Below are positions 12,099-25,500 of a DNA stretch of 64,000 bases, in pieces. Where the stretch lies: positions 59,973,257-60,037,256 of the forward strand of contig NC_077238.1 in NCBI RefSeq assembly GCF_947179165.1, read 5' to 3'. The notes below the pieces were generated by a model. That model ran no database searches and was not told the DNA's origin. It worked only from the letters and a program-made list of their open reading frames with translations. Positions within the stretch are counted from its first letter, which is position 1, and each line of letters opens with the position of its first letter. This DNA is from Solanum dulcamara. Taxonomy: Eukaryota > Streptophyta > Magnoliopsida > Solanales > Solanaceae. The translations under genes and the position numbers were made by a program.

Positions 12099-12289
12099 GT
12101 GGAATACAACTTTGAAATATTCTATTAGTAGTTAATTCGGTTTGTAGTCTTATTTCCTAATTTTAGTTTCATTTCTTGTTTTTGTTTGTAGGGTACAAGT
12201 TTGTTCGTCATTCCTGGAGTTAGCCAAACACCAATTTGTCTGCGACTATTTCCATTATTTCTTTCTAGGGAGGAAATTAGAGCTCCCAC

Positions 12290-15200
12290 ATGATTCGATC
12301 ACCAACTAAAGATAACTGAAGGAAGCATTTTTGGAGCATTTTTTGCCACCTTCAATGAAGCTGCAAATCAAGGATGAGATCAATGCACACAAGCATCTCC
12401 CTCATGAAGCACTATATGATTCGTGGTTAAGATTCAGTCAGAAGTTGAAATAGTTCCCAAATTATAGTCTCACATACGAGCACTTGATGGAGCTATTCTC
12501 TACAGGTCTTACAACTTTGTGACTAAGCCGGTTGTTGATAAAGCTTGTGGTGGATCATTCCTGTTAAAACTTTTGCAGAAACTTCAACTATCTTGGGCCA
12601 GGTTTCAAAGACTAGCAGGGCTTGGCACACAAAAGATTCTAAAATAGGTGGCATGGGCTATACATTCGAGATGTCGGCTGAGTAGAGAAGGATAGAAGAA
12701 GAGAGAGATCAAGATATGGCTTACATAAAAATCCAAATAGATTTGCTAAATAAGCGCTTACTCTCCAGATTTGCTAATAAAGTAAATACAGTTGGGGGTG
12801 CAAACAGGTACAATGAGCCAAAGATAGATTTTGATGATGCGACTAAATATCTGAACAACCAAGGAGGTTTTCAAAATTACTACTGTGGAAGCCAAGTTTG
12901 GAACTTCAGAAGGATGGCTGTTATGATCGAGAAGGAAATCATGATCAAGGGAGCTGGGAGAATAAAGACAACTATAAGAATGATTGAAGCGGTGTATATA
13001 TGTAACACCCCGGAATTTTTTTCGTAAAGACTCGAACATTTCTTCACGTGTGTGTAGTCTCTAACCGAAGGACTTGTAATTATATATATGAGTTAGGATT
13101 ACTTCCTAAATATTTGGAGTGTGTTAGATGTGTTTAGGGGTCATAAGGGATCTCTAGCACCAAATCGAGTCCAAAGATTTCCAATTGATTAAGTTTTCGA
13201 ATGAGTTAGTATAAGGATCAACTTCAAACGACCATATATCCTAGAATATAATGAACTGGGTGGACCACAACCTACCAAATTAAAGGTCTTTGAGTCTTCT
13301 TTCCAACTCCACCAAGATTACAATTTTTGGAGTTCGGAGTTAAACGTTATGACCATTTTACTACAAACTAGTATTGCAGGAATTTCAGGCCTGGGCGACC
13401 ACTGCAGGAAATTTAGGCTTGGTGCTCTAGTGGCACGATGCGCCACTATAGCGCCAGAAAACAACCTCAGTAGTTTGATCCTTGGCGCGATGCGCCACTA
13501 TTAGATGTGCAGGGTTTTAAGCCTATTTTGGCTTGGCGCTGCAGTGGTGCGACGCGCCACTATAGCGCCAGCAAGATTTTTGCCCAGTTTTCCAGATTTT
13601 TGAAGAGGGGCAACTTGAACTTTTTCCCTAATTATATATACCTTCACTTGGAACATTGTGGACCATATTTTTTTCAGATTTTTGCCTCTCCAAAGAAACC
13701 CTAACCTTTATCCCTATTCTCTTCCAAACATCTCCAACAAGAAATTGCCTTCAAGAATTTCTAAGGTTCAAGCTTTCCATTGAAGACCCAACATCAAAGT
13801 TCCTTCAAAGTCTTCACCAAGGTATGTAAGGCTAACCTAAAATATGGATTGAATTCTTCCATATGCCCTTATATGTGTTGGATAGGAGTTGTGAAAGAGT
13901 TGAACTTTCTAGGAAGGTTTTCTTGAAAATTTTTCCTAAACTATAGGATAATTTTTATCTACTATTAATTGATTGAGGATTTTTATGACTTGAGTTACTA
14001 AATAGTTATCTTTCATATTATAGACTACAAATGAATTGTTGTATATAAATTAAGGTGTATTGATGGTGTTCTTGAGTTGAGTTTTGTTGAGAGTATGGAT
14101 TCATGTATTCATTCACATGATCCCAAGATGAGATTTCTTTTTTTTGGTCATAATTTATCTTGAGTTAGAGATGGATGGTTTGTGTATATGTATTGATTGG
14201 AATGAAAAGAATGAATTGAAATAGTTTATGAATGATGATGTTTGACGGTGATGTGGAATGATGGTTTTGATGATGGTGTGAATGATGATGTGAATGGTGG
14301 TTATTTGACATATGTAGAATGATTGATGAAGAGGTATATTGATGATGATGCTTGAGATGAAATGGATTGGAGTCTAATGTGACTACATAATATGTGACTT
14401 GCATAATTTGATTTGATTGGAGTCATATGAGTATAAATTATGGTTTGAGAAGGAGTTTTAAATAAATGATTTGTGAGCATTTTTGCATAAACCATTTACA
14501 CACTATTTTGGGTTGAAAGAATGATTATTTTCGTCTTTGATTTAAAAGGAGTTTAAGCATGAATTGAGTTTGAGAAGTCTTTTAATTATTTTGAACGTTA
14601 GTATTTTGAGTATAAACGAGTTGAGCATTTTTATATAAAAAGGGGTCTATTTTGAGTTTGAGTTGAGGAGTTGAAATTATGTTTTAAAGACATCTAATAT
14701 TTCTGCATTCATTGAGTTGAGATGGTATCAAATCTTTAAAAGAATATTTTGATGATCGAGATGAGTTGATTTGAAAGAAGGTCCAATGAGGCAATATTTG
14801 ATTGAGTTTTGAAAAGAGTCCAATGAGACTAAATGAGTTGATTTGAAATTAAGTCCTAAGAGACTAAATGATTATTTTGAATATTTTACTCACTTAATAG
14901 CTATGTGCGTATTGAGTCTTGGGAGGAGTATTGAGCACCGAATTATGTAAGAGTATAGTCCATACTTGAATCCCATAAACTACGCCGCCAATGTAGGAAG
15001 GGATTGTACCGTGTCAGATGTTTCCCTATTTCATTGTCCTGAAATGATAGGACTTGATTGATTGACGGATCCATGATTGGTTTGAGTCATTCATACCCTG
15101 GCAAGTATGAACGGACGGAGCAACGACGTGACTCGTTTTGCATCACCTATATATAGGTGGTGGGATTATTGTCGGTTAGAGAAACTCCCAAATTGAGTGG

Positions 15201-16540
15201 ATTGTGCATGATATGATTGGTTTGATTGTGATTGTAGATGATTGAGTTAAATCGTAAAACATTGCATAATTTAATTTGCATATTTATTGAGTTGAGTCCT
15301 TTGAGTTGATTGTCGAGTTGATTGTATATGATCGGATTGGATTAGATGATATGTGATTGGATTGTGTACGATTGGATTGGATTGTATGGTGTGTGATTGG
15401 TCATTGTCTAAAATGTATTATTACTTTGGACTTATGGTACTTTGATTGAGTCTCTCTTATTTTTTTCTGAAGTGAGATATTCAAACCAACGTTATTCTTC
15501 CTTGAGGTATGTTTCATTCTGCCATATTACATACTCGTACATTCCATGTACTGATTTCCATTTGGACCTGCATCGTTTCATGATGCAGCGATAGGTTTAA
15601 GAGATCGTCAATAGGAGCACTATTGAGGATCTATTCACACTCAGCGTATTGGTGAGTCCTCCCCTATATCCGAAGGACACCGCTTATATCATTCTTGCAT
15701 CAAGTTAGCCCTTTTTATTTTAATTTGAGGTAGCCATGAACATGTCATTGGCACCAATTAGATAGTAGTGATAGAGGCTTCATAGACTAGATAGTGATGG
15801 GTCGATTGAGTATTTTCTTTCCTTGAATTATTCTTGTCAAACTATTTTAATGACAAAGATCAGAGTTTGATTTGTTGGCTCATGACCTTTCTTTCTTGAG
15901 TTAGATCGTTGATTTGGATTGCCCGCCAAATTATTTCTTTATTTTAAACTTTCCGCTAGTTGATTGATATTGAATAAATGTGTGATTGGACCAAATGGTT
16001 CACTTGGGGACCAGAAATGGTCTTCGAGTGTCGGTCACGTCTAGGGTACCCTTCTAGGGCGTGACAATATATGCCACTTGGGAACAGAGATCGAGCTGGA
16101 AATGATTTTGGAAATTCTGGGATGGAAGACATGCTGGCCAAGGTTCTACAAAAGGTAGAGTCAATTGATGCGAGTGTCAATAATCTAAAAGGCAATATGT
16201 CCAACATGGGCCAGTTAGTAGACTCATACTCCACTACGATTAAATAGTTGGAGCATCAGATGAGACAGTACTAGTGGCTTTGAATCAAAGGAAGAATGGC
16301 ACACTTCCCGGCGATACTGTACAAAACTCGAAAAAAGACAGGAAATATATGGCAATGAAGACTATGATTGGTAATATGATTCGCAAACCAACATGTATTG
16401 AGCAAGAAAAGGATATTGCATCCGACATTGATGAGCAGGCAAGGAGTGGTACAAATGATGCAGTTCTGATAGATAATGATGATGAGGTTGAGGAGATTGC
16501 AACAATGCCAAAAATGACAGAGAAATCAAAAGGCAAATAA
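12290..16540 (+). pseudogene. gag of the Athila/Tat-like element, split by a solo LTR
   Basis: The translated pieces resemble plant Athila gag: a leucine-rich capsid segment with FLEHFLPPSMKLQIKDEI at about 12330-12385, and downstream LYDSWLRF. The frame is broken by stop codons at about 12450 and 12522 and by frameshifts. A cleaner stretch runs from 12716 to 13000 and stops at the inserted LTR. It resumes after 16066 in the linker with LAKVLQKVESIDASVNNLKG and then a charged, acidic segment at 16274-16540. Capsid would package the element RNA. The true start codon is not identifiable. No CCHC knuckle was found, as is common in this lineage. Confidence 0.65.
13001..16066 (+). repeat. solo LTR of a Tekay-type gypsy element, TSD ATATA
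   Basis: It opens TGTAACACCCCGG at 13001 and closes GGGCGTGACA at 16066. ATATA precedes it (12996-13000) and follows it (16067-16071), a perfect 5-bp duplication. It interrupts the gag frame of the Athila-like element, which continues on both sides. It is 3,066 bp with no protein-coding domain or internal primer-binding site, so two LTRs probably recombined to one. Its 5' half shares blocks with the LTRs at 20300 and 26001, including TGTTTAGGGGTCATAAGGG. Palindromic GCGCCACTATAGCGCC modules lie at 13420-13570. Its 3' third matches 1-614. Confidence 0.92.
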
Positions 16541-16638
16541 CAAGTTAATGTAGAGGTAGTACAACTATTTCCACCGATTCACAAACCGCCTTCTTCATTC
16601 CCACAAAGATTTAAAAAAAGACTGAGAATGGGAAAATT

Positions 16639-17268
16639 TTGAAATTCATCACTATGCTGAAAGAACTGTCTATGAACATTCCATTGGTAGAGATATTGGA
16701 GCAAATGCCGGGATATGCAAAGTTCATGAAGGACCTGGTTACTAAGAAGAGGATAGCCACTTTTGTGCTAGCTGACAACGTACACCATTGTAGTGCTATT
16801 GCTATAAGGTCGTTGGTTAGAAAAGAGGATCCAGGAGCATTCACTATTCTATGCACTATTTGTGCATTCAAATTTGCAAGGGCTTTGTGTGACTTGGGAT
16901 CTAGTATCAATCTCATGCCATTTGCATTCTATAGACAAATGGGCTTGGGAGCCCCCAAAACGACTACAATGAGGTTGTTGATGGATACCGATCATTAAAG
17001 AAGCCCATGAGAATTTATATTCCATGCTAATTTTGTCATCTTGGACTGCGACGTGGACTTTCAAGTTCCCATAATATTGGGATGGACATTTTGGGCCAAA
17101 GGCAGAGTATTGGTAGATATGGAAAGCGACAAACTCACCTCCAGGCTGAACAATGAGAAAGTCAAATTCAATATGTGCAAATCGATAAAGCAGCCTAGAG
17201 ACACGACCGTGATGTTCGTGATTGATGTAGCTGATAAAGTAGTCATTGAGGGTGATGTCTTAGAGTAA
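16639..17268 (+). pseudogene. aspartic protease region of the Athila/Tat-like element
   Basis: The segment at 16639-16998 reads as the domain before and around the retroviral-type protease: LEQMPGYAKFMKDLVTKKR, then PGAFTILCTI, then CDLGSSINLMPFAFY. The Asp of DLG (written DTG or DSG in other lineages) would be catalytic. A stop at 16996 breaks the frame. The rest of the fold reappears at 17041-17268 (FQVPIILGWTFWAKGRVLVDM). The enzyme would cut the Gag-Pol polyprotein during particle maturation. Several disruptions show that it is not functional. Confidence 0.7.
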
Positions 17269-17272
17269 TTCG

Positions 17273-18960
17273 ATGAGACTAAATGCTTTGAAGGGTATAT
17301 CTTACTCTTATGCTCCTAGAAAGCTATATCTTGATCTTAAGAATAAACCAACTTCTCCCGCCAAACCATCTATTGAAGAGCCACCTGTACTTGAGCTGAA
17401 AGAGTTGCCATGTCATCTGAGGTATGTATTCTTGTGTGAGATTAACACTTTTCCAGTCATTTTTGTTGCAGATTTGAATGAAAAGAAGGTTAGGGTGCTT
17501 GTTGAGGTCCTGAAGAGATATAAGAAAATAATTAGTTGGACCATTGTTGACATCACTGGCATACCTCCTGGCATTTACACTCATAAAATTCAATTAGAGC
17601 AGGATTGCATTCCTAGTATTGAGCACCAACAAAGATTGAATCCACCTATGCAAGAGGTGGTGAAGAAGGAGATTATTAAGTGGCTTGATGGAGGTGTGGT
17701 TTATCTAATTTTAGAAAGCAGTTGAGTTATACATGTGTAGTGTGTCCCCATAAAGGGAGGTATGATGGTTGTTACTAATGAAAAGAATGAGTTAGTTCCA
17801 CTTCAAGCAATCACAGGATGGTGAGTCTGCATGGACTATAGAAAACTCAACAAATGGACCTTGAAAGACCATTTCCCAATGCCTTTCATGGACCAGATAC
17901 TTGACAAGATGGCAGGTAGAGGTTGGTATTGCTTCCTAGATGGGTACTCTGGCTACAATCAGTTCTCATAGTGCTGGAGGGTCAAGAGAAAACACCTTTA
18001 TATGTCCATATGGCACCTTTGCATTCAAGCGCATGCCTTTTGGACTATGTAATGCACCCGTCACATTCTAGAAGTGTATGATGTCGATCTTTTCAGATAT
18101 GGTGGAGGATACTCTAGAGGTATTCATGGATGACTTTTGTGTGGTAGGTGATACTTTTGATGACTATTTGTTCAATCTTAGCAGGGCATTGCTGATATGT
18201 GTAGAGGCCAACCTAGTTCTTAATTGGGAAAAGTGCTATTTCATGGTCAAAGAAGGTATTATGCTGGGCTACAAGATTTCTAAAAAATGCCCGGAGGTGG
18301 ACAAAGATAGAGGTTATTGAGAAGATGCCCTCTCATATCTCTATGAAAGGTATCCATAGTTACTTAGGACATGTAGGTTTCTACAGGCGATTCATCAAGT
18401 TTCTCTAAAATTGCACATACCCTGTGCAAGTTGTTAGAGAAGGAGTTGAGGTTCTATTTTGATGAGGCATGCATTAAAGCATTCGAGTGCCTATAAGAGA
18501 AGTTGATCACAGCTTCAGTGATTGTTGATTCAGACTGGTCTACACCATTCGAGATCATTTGTGATGCTAGTGGTGTTGCTTTATGGGTTGTGTTAGGGAA
18601 AAAGTGTGACAAGATCTTTCACCCCATATACTATGCAAGTAAGACACTAAATACAGCCTAAAATAACTATTGTCACCGAGCAGGAGTTGCTAGTAGTTGT
18701 TTAAACATTCGAGAAATTTAGAGCGTTCCTTTTAGGTACCAAAGTGATAGTGCACACTGACCATGCAGCTCTGAGGTACTTAATGGCAAAGAAATATGCA
18801 AAGCAAAGGTTGATAAGATAGTTTCTCTTGCGACAGAGAGTTTTACTTTGAAGTCAAGGAAAAAAAAAGATAGTGAAAATCAGAAAGCAGACCACTTGTC
18901 GAGGTTAGAAGCATAGAAAAGAGATAGGGATGAGCTTGAGATTGATAATTCATTTCCAGA
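17273..18960 (+). pseudogene. reverse transcriptase and RNase H of the Athila/Tat-like element
   Basis: The N-terminal linker and RT start lie at 17273-17725 (HKIQLEQDCIPSIEHQQRLN, then VVKKEIIKWLDGGVVY). After a stop, the palm appears at about 17828-17965 (CMDYRKLN, then FLDGYSGYNQF), followed by FGLCNAPVTF at 18040. The FMDDF box at about 18124-18138 supplies the two catalytic aspartates. The segment NLVLNWEKCYFMVKEGIMLG follows and a stop ends the frame at 18318. RNase H remnants (ICDASGVALWVVLG) lie near 18555-18595. The frame changes several times, and poly-A slippage is seen at about 18860. Confidence 0.75.
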
Positions 18961-19079
18961 TGAGCAGGTATTAGCCGCTACTCTTGACCTCACTCCTTGG
19001 TATGCTGACTTTTCCAACTATTTTGTTAGTGATATGATACCCGAGGATCTGAAATTCCAGCAAAGGAAGAAGTTCTTAC

Positions 19080-20240
19080 ATGATGTGAATAGATATTTCT
19101 TGGATGATATTTACTTATTTCAAATATGTATTAACGTCGTAAGATTAGATGCCGAATATTCTTGAGGCGTGTCACTCTTCTCTAGTAGGTAGACATCATG
19201 GTAGAGCCAGAACATCTCAAAAGGTGCTTTAATGCAGATACTACTGGCCTACCATCTATAAAGATGCATATGATCTTGTTAAGAGTTGCGAAAAATGCCA
19301 AAGGCAAGGTGAAATATCAAGGAGCCAAGAGTTTCCTATGACTTCAATCTTGGAGGTTGAGCATTTTGATGTCTGGGGCATCAATTTAATGGGACCATTC
19401 ACGAGTTCATATAAGATAAAGTATATTTTGATTGTAGTTGACTACATCTCCAAATGGGTTGAATCTGTTGCTTTGGCAGACAATGGGAGTTAGAGTGTCG
19501 CTGGTTTCATGAAGAAGAACATATTTTCCACGTTTGTCACTTTGATAGCAATCATCAGTGATGGGGTTCCATTTTTGCAATAAGATCTTTCAGACTCTAT
19601 TAGCCAAATACGATATGAAGCAGCATAAGGTAGCTACCCCATATCATCCTCAATAAAGAAGGCAGGTTGAAGTGTTCACTATGGAAATCAAGGAGATATT
19701 GACTAAGTATGTGAATACAAACATAACAAACTGGTCAAGGACATATCAAATAACTTTTAAAACACCCATTGGTATGTCACCATATCAGTTAGTGTTTGGA
19801 AAGGCATTTCATTTGCTTGTAGAGTTAGAGCATAAGGCATTGTGGCACAAAAGAAGCTAAATCTTAGTTGGAGTGAAGCTGCAAATATGAGGTTAGAGCA
19901 GATCAATGAGATGGATGGCTTTCATTTGAGGGCATATAAGAGAGAAGCTCTGTATAAAGAACGAATGAAGTTATACCACGATCAGCCTATTGAGAAAAGA
20001 GAGTTTTTCCTTAGTGACTTGGTGTTGTTGTTCAACTCTAGACTGAGATTGTTTTCGGGTAAGTTGAAGTCCATATGGTTTGGCCCTTAACTATAGCACG
20101 AGTATTTCGACATGGTGCAATTGAGCTCAAAGCGCAAGATGGGCACAAGTTCAAAGTTAATGGGCAGCATGTGAAGTTGTACTTGGGAGAGAATGAAGAA
20201 GCAAAGACAGTTGAAAATCTCCAACTTGATGATGTCTGAG
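19080..20240 (+). pseudogene. integrase of the Athila/Tat-like element
   Basis: The N-terminal zinc finger is recognisable (LEACHSSLVGRHHG near 19160, CEKCQRQG near 19290). The catalytic core begins [12 protein letters not shown] at about 19365-19400, whose first Asp is a core residue. The second core motif is damaged (ISDGVPFLQ, then a stop, near 19555). The last open pieces, 19672-19860 and 19842-20090, overlap in different frames. They hold the C-terminal part with NMRLEQINEMDGFHLRAYKR. No envelope-like frame follows before 20300. Confidence 0.7.
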
Positions 20241-20299
20241 TAATCAAGGAACCTACGTCATACCTTGATGTTAAATTAATCGCTTAATGGGAGGCAACC

Positions 20300-22545
20300 T
20301 GTAGCGCCTTGAAAATTTTCATGTCAAGACCTGAACCATTCTTCATAGGCGTAGAGGCTTGAACCCGACGACTTATAATTTTATATATGAGTTAGGATCA
20401 ATTCCTAAGTATTTGAAGTGTGCTTGATGTGTTTAGGGGTCATAAGGGATCTCTAACACCAAGCCAAGTCCAAAGAATTCCCATCGACTAAGTTTTCGAA
20501 TGAGTTCGTATAAGAGTCAACTTCAAACGACTATATCTCCTAGAATATGAAGAATTAATGGTCCCATAACCTACCAAATTAACGGTCTTTGAGTCTTATT
20601 TTCAACGCCACAAAGATTGTGATTTTTGGAGTTCAGCGTCAAAAGTTATGACCATTTTACTACATACTAGTACTGCAGGAATTTCAGGCTTGGGCGACCA
20701 CTGCAAAATTTTAGGCCTAGCGCTCCAGTGGCGCGACGCGCTACTATAGCGCCAGAAAACAGCCTCAGTAGTTTGGTCTCTGGCACGATGCACCACTATT
20801 AGGTTGTAGGGTTTTTAAGCCCATTTTTGCTTGGCGCTGCAGTGGCGCGATGCGCCACTATAGCGCCAGCAGAGTTTTAGCCCATTTTCTTGATTTTAAG
20901 GGCATTTTAGTTTTCTCTTGTGTTACAACCAAAAGTGAGGTCATTTCGTTGGTGTATCTCACCTATTAAGGAGGCCTCTAAGTCTCCTTCACTCTTTTCC
21001 CTCTCACTCACACTCTAAGAACAAAAAGCCCTAACCTCCCAAGTGCTCTCAAAGTCTCCTCCTTCCTCCATCTACAAGAAGATCAAGTCTTTATTTCCTT
21101 TTATGTTTTTCACTCAAGAGTTGACTCCTCAAGGTATGTGAGATTCCATCCATGGGTCCTTCCACCCATGGAGTCCAAAAGTTCGTTTCAAAATTTATAT
21201 TAAAATTTTAAGGGTGAATCTTCATGGGCTTTTATATGATGACTTTAAATGCATAAATTATGGTGTATTTTGAGTTTATTTACTTATATTGATGTATTTT
21301 GACTCTCAGTTGCATGAATTGAATGATTTGCTAATGTGCATCTATGAAGGCTTGAAGAGGGTTTTAACTATGAATGGTGGATTATTTTGAGATGTTTTAA
21401 ATTAATGCATTTCATCATTCTCTTGCTTGCAATAATTCTTTAAAATACATTTAAAGGTTTTATGAAGAAAATCCACCTAGTTTTCCTCATGATTAAAGTA
21501 AAGTGAAATGAAGTTGGATTGAAAGTTTATAAAGCAAATGCCCATGATTAAGGGAGTCTTGAGAAATAATTGAATGATGATGAAAGGGCTTTTAGCCAAA
21601 GAAGGGATTCAACGTGAAAGGATAATTCTCACATAGTTGAATCAAATGAAATATTTAATGAGCTATTCCACCAAAAATGATTTGATGTCTAAAGTTATAC
21701 AATGCTTATGTTATTATGATATTTAAATGTTATTCCATGGGATTGACCTAGCACCGAATGTAGCATGTAGATGTGGACTCGATCTAAGGGGTCCTTAAGT
21801 AAAGTCTCATGATGCATTAACTATGCGCCAACATAGGAGCCCTTGTAGGCTATTTAGGCTAGTGGATCCACAATTAGCCAATAAAGTTAAAGTTATAAAA
21901 TGTTAAAGTTGACGGAGTCCTACCCGGCAAGTAGACTCCCCGTGCCAACGTAGGGGGTTATGTTGGATTCCATGTAATAGCTCTCATGGTCTTAAATGTC
22001 GGTTAAGGTCACTTCCCCACAAAAATGAATATTTTAAAGTTTTATATGATGATGCCTAATGCACACATTCACTTATACATATTGCTTACTCATGTCTTTC
22101 TTATATTCTTCATTTCAAAGCATAATCGCATACTTAGTACATTCAAAGTACTAACACATACTTTTGCCTACATGATATCACCATGTAGGAACCAACGTCG
22201 CTCATCGATCTCCTCCACGTGGCTAACTCGTATTAGTTTGAAGATTGCTTGTGGTGAGTTCCCATGTTTTGGGAACAACATCCTTTTTATTCTAAGCTTT
22301 TGTTATGTAGAATAGTAAGACTTTTATTAAACCATTTCGTGACACTTATATTGAGGGTGAGCTAGGGACATGTCTTAGCCTCTGCCAAGTCTACTAGTAG
22401 AGGTATGTTTGGACATAAATGGAAAATACTTTTATTTTCGCTTATTATTGTTTACCATTACCAATGAAATGCTTAATGAATGCTAGTAGGCTTGAGTGAG
22501 GTACTTTTGGGTGACTCATTCGCCGTGTCACGTCTAGGCCCTAGG
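20300..22545 (+). repeat. 5' LTR of the chromovirus, lacking its last 17 bases
   Basis: The LTR opens TGTAGCGCCTTGAAAA, a variant of the TGTAACACCC start. It follows the 3' copy up to GTCTAGGCCCTAGG, then changes at about 22546 into protease coding sequence. The 3' copy continues through CTGGGTCATGACA. The end of U5, the primer-binding site and gag were therefore removed together. Palindromic GCGCCACTATAGCGCC modules lie at 20715-20870. A 96-codon open frame at 22025-22315 recurs in the 3' LTR at 27727-28017 and is not a gene. Confidence 0.88.
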
Positions 22546-25500
22546 GGTTGTCCCGTGTCTATTTTTCATAAAGTTATTCTTTGTGATCTCATTGAGCTTG
22601 ATATGATAGATTTCGATGTCATTCTTGGGATAGATTGGTTACATGTATCTTATGCTTCCATAGATTGTAGGACTTGTCGAGTCAAGTTCTAATTTCCCAA
22701 GGAGTCCGTTATTGAATGGAAGGGCCGTGATTCGGTGGTGAAGGGTAGGTTCATTTCTTATCTTAAGGCTCGAAAAATAATTTCTAAGGGTTGTATTTAC
22801 CACATTGTGAGGGTGAGGGATGTCGACTCCCAAAGTCCTCCTCTTGAGTCGGTTCCCATAGTCCATAAGTTCCCCGATGTCTTTCCTGATGACCTTCTCA
22901 AAAGAGAAGTTGATTTTGGCATCGATCTCCTCCCCGACACCCAACCTATCTCTATTCCTCCTTATCGGATGGCCCCAACAGAACTGAAAGAGTTGAAGGA
23001 ACAATTAAAGGACTTGTTAGAAAAGGGGTTCATAAGGCCCAGTATTTCACCGTGGGGTGCTCCTGTGCTATTTGTAAGGAAGAAGAATGGGTCGCTTCAA
23101 ATGTGCATAGACTACCGGCAATTGAATAAAGTAACTATTAAGAACAAGTACCCAATTCCTAGAATAGATGACTTGTTCGATCAATTGCAAGGGGCAAGTC
23201 ACTTCTCCAAGATTGAACTTCGGTCCGGTTATCACCAACTAAAGGTGAGAGAGTATGACATTCCCAAAATGGCCTTTTGAACAAGGTATGGTCACTTTGA
23301 GTTTGTGGTGATGAGTTTTGGGTTGTCGAATGCGCCGATAATTTTTATGGACCTAATGAATAGAGTGTTCAAGCCCTACCTTGATACTTTTGTTGTAGTC
23401 TTCATTGACGATATTTTGATTAACTCTCGAGGTGAGGAAGAACATAAAAATCACTTAAGGGTTGTACTTCAACCGTTGAGGGATAGACAATTGTTTGCAA
23501 AATTTAGTAAGTGTGAATTTTGGTTGAAGGAGGTGGCATTTCTTGGTCACGTAGTGTCCGGTGATGAAATCAAGGTTGATCCTAAGAAAATGGAGGTTGT
23601 GAAGAATTGTCCTAGACCATTGTCTCCTTCGGATATTAGTAGCTTCTTGGGTCTAGCCGGGTACTATAAAAGATTCGTCAAAGGGTTTTCTTCCATCTCA
23701 TCTCCTATGACGAAACTGACCCAAAAGAAAGCGAAATTCATATGAATGAATGAGTGTGAAAAGAGTTTCCAAACCTTGAAAAATCGACTTACCTCAGCTT
23801 TTATTTTGACTCTACCGAAAGGATTAGAAGGGTTTGTGGTTTATTGTGGTGCTTCAAAAATTGGTTTGGGTTGTGTCTTAATACAAAATGGCAAGGTCAT
23901 AGCCTATGCTTCTAGGCAATTGAAGGTGCATGAGCGTAACTACCCTACCCATGATCTTGAATTGGCGGCCGTTGTTTTTGCTTTGAAGATTTGGCGGCAT
24001 TACCTCTATGGGGTGCATGTGGATGTGTATACCGATCACAAAAGTCTTCAATACGTGTTCACCCAAAAGGACCTTAATCTAAGACAAAAGAGGTGGCTAG
24101 AACTCCTCAAGGACTATGACATGAGTGTGCATTATCATCCGGGTAAAGCCAATGTGGTTGCCGATGCACTTATTAGAGTATCTATGGGGAGTGTGTCCCA
24201 TGTTGATGAAGGGAAGAGGGAGTTGGTGAAAGATGTTCATCGGTTGGCTAGATTAGGGGTGAAGTTATGTGATACCAATAATGGTGGCATGGTTGTTCAA
24301 AACGGGTCCGAATCCTCCTTGGTGGTGGATGTTAAGTCAACTCAAGATCTTGACCCGACGTTTGTTGAATTAAAGAAGTTGGTGAAGAAAAAGAAGGTAG
24401 GGGTCTTTTCCTAAGGGGGGGATGGGGTGCTATACTACCAAGGTCGATTATGTGTTCCGGATGTGGATGGCATAAGGAGCTTGATTTTAAAAGAGTCCCA
24501 CAATTCTTCATACTCCATTCATCCCGGTTCGACGAAAATGTACCGAGACTTAAAAGAATTCTATTGGTGGGGTGGAATGAAGAAGGACATAGCGAGGTTC
24601 GTGTCTGAATGTGCGAATTGCCAACAAGTGAAGGCCAAACATCAAAGGCCGGGTGGCCTAGCCCAAGATATTGAAATTCCCACTTGGAAGTGGGAAGATG
24701 TGAATATGGATTTTGTAGTGAGTTTGCCTCATACCCGGAAGTGTCATGATTCGATTTGGGTAATTGTTGTTAGAATGACTAAGTCGTCTCACTTTCTACT
24801 GATTAAAACTTCCTATAGTGCTGAAGACTATGCCAAGTTATATATTCGGGAGTTGGTGAGGTTGCATGGTGTACCATTGTCCATTATTTCGGATCGTGGT
24901 ACCCAATTCACTTCTCACTTTTGGAGATCATTTCAAAAGGCCTCGGTACTAAGGTAAAGTTGAGCACCGCATTCCATTCTCAAACCGATGGACAAGCCGA
25001 AAGGACAATTCAAACACTAGAGGATATGTTAAGGGCTTGTGTGTTGGAGTTTAAAGGAAATTGGGATGATCATCTACCGCTCATCGAGTTTGCCTATAAT
25101 AATAGTTACCACTCAAGTATTGACATGGTGCCATTTGAGGCCTTGTATGGAAGACGATGTAGATCCCCGGTTGGTTGGTTCAAAGTAGGTGAGATGACCT
25201 TGTTGGGCCCCAATTTGGTACTTGATGCTTTAGAGAAGGTGAAGCTCATTAGAGAAAGGTTGAAGACAGCTCAAAGTCATCAAAAATCATATTCCGACAC
25301 TAGAAGAAGGGATCTTGAGTTTAATATGGATGATTGGGTGTATTTGAAGGTTTCACCCATGAAGGGTGTGGGTTCGATTTGGTAAGAAAGGAAAATTGAG
25401 CCCTAGGTATGTAGGACCGTATAAAATCTTAAGACGTGTTGGCAAAGTTGCTTATGAGTTAAAGTTACCATTGGAAATGGCCATGGTTCACCTAGTGTTC

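Noticed and set aside
14165..14404. Histidine-rich 79-codon frame on the minus strand
   Set aside because: It comes from GATGATG-rich low-complexity sequence in the solo LTR.
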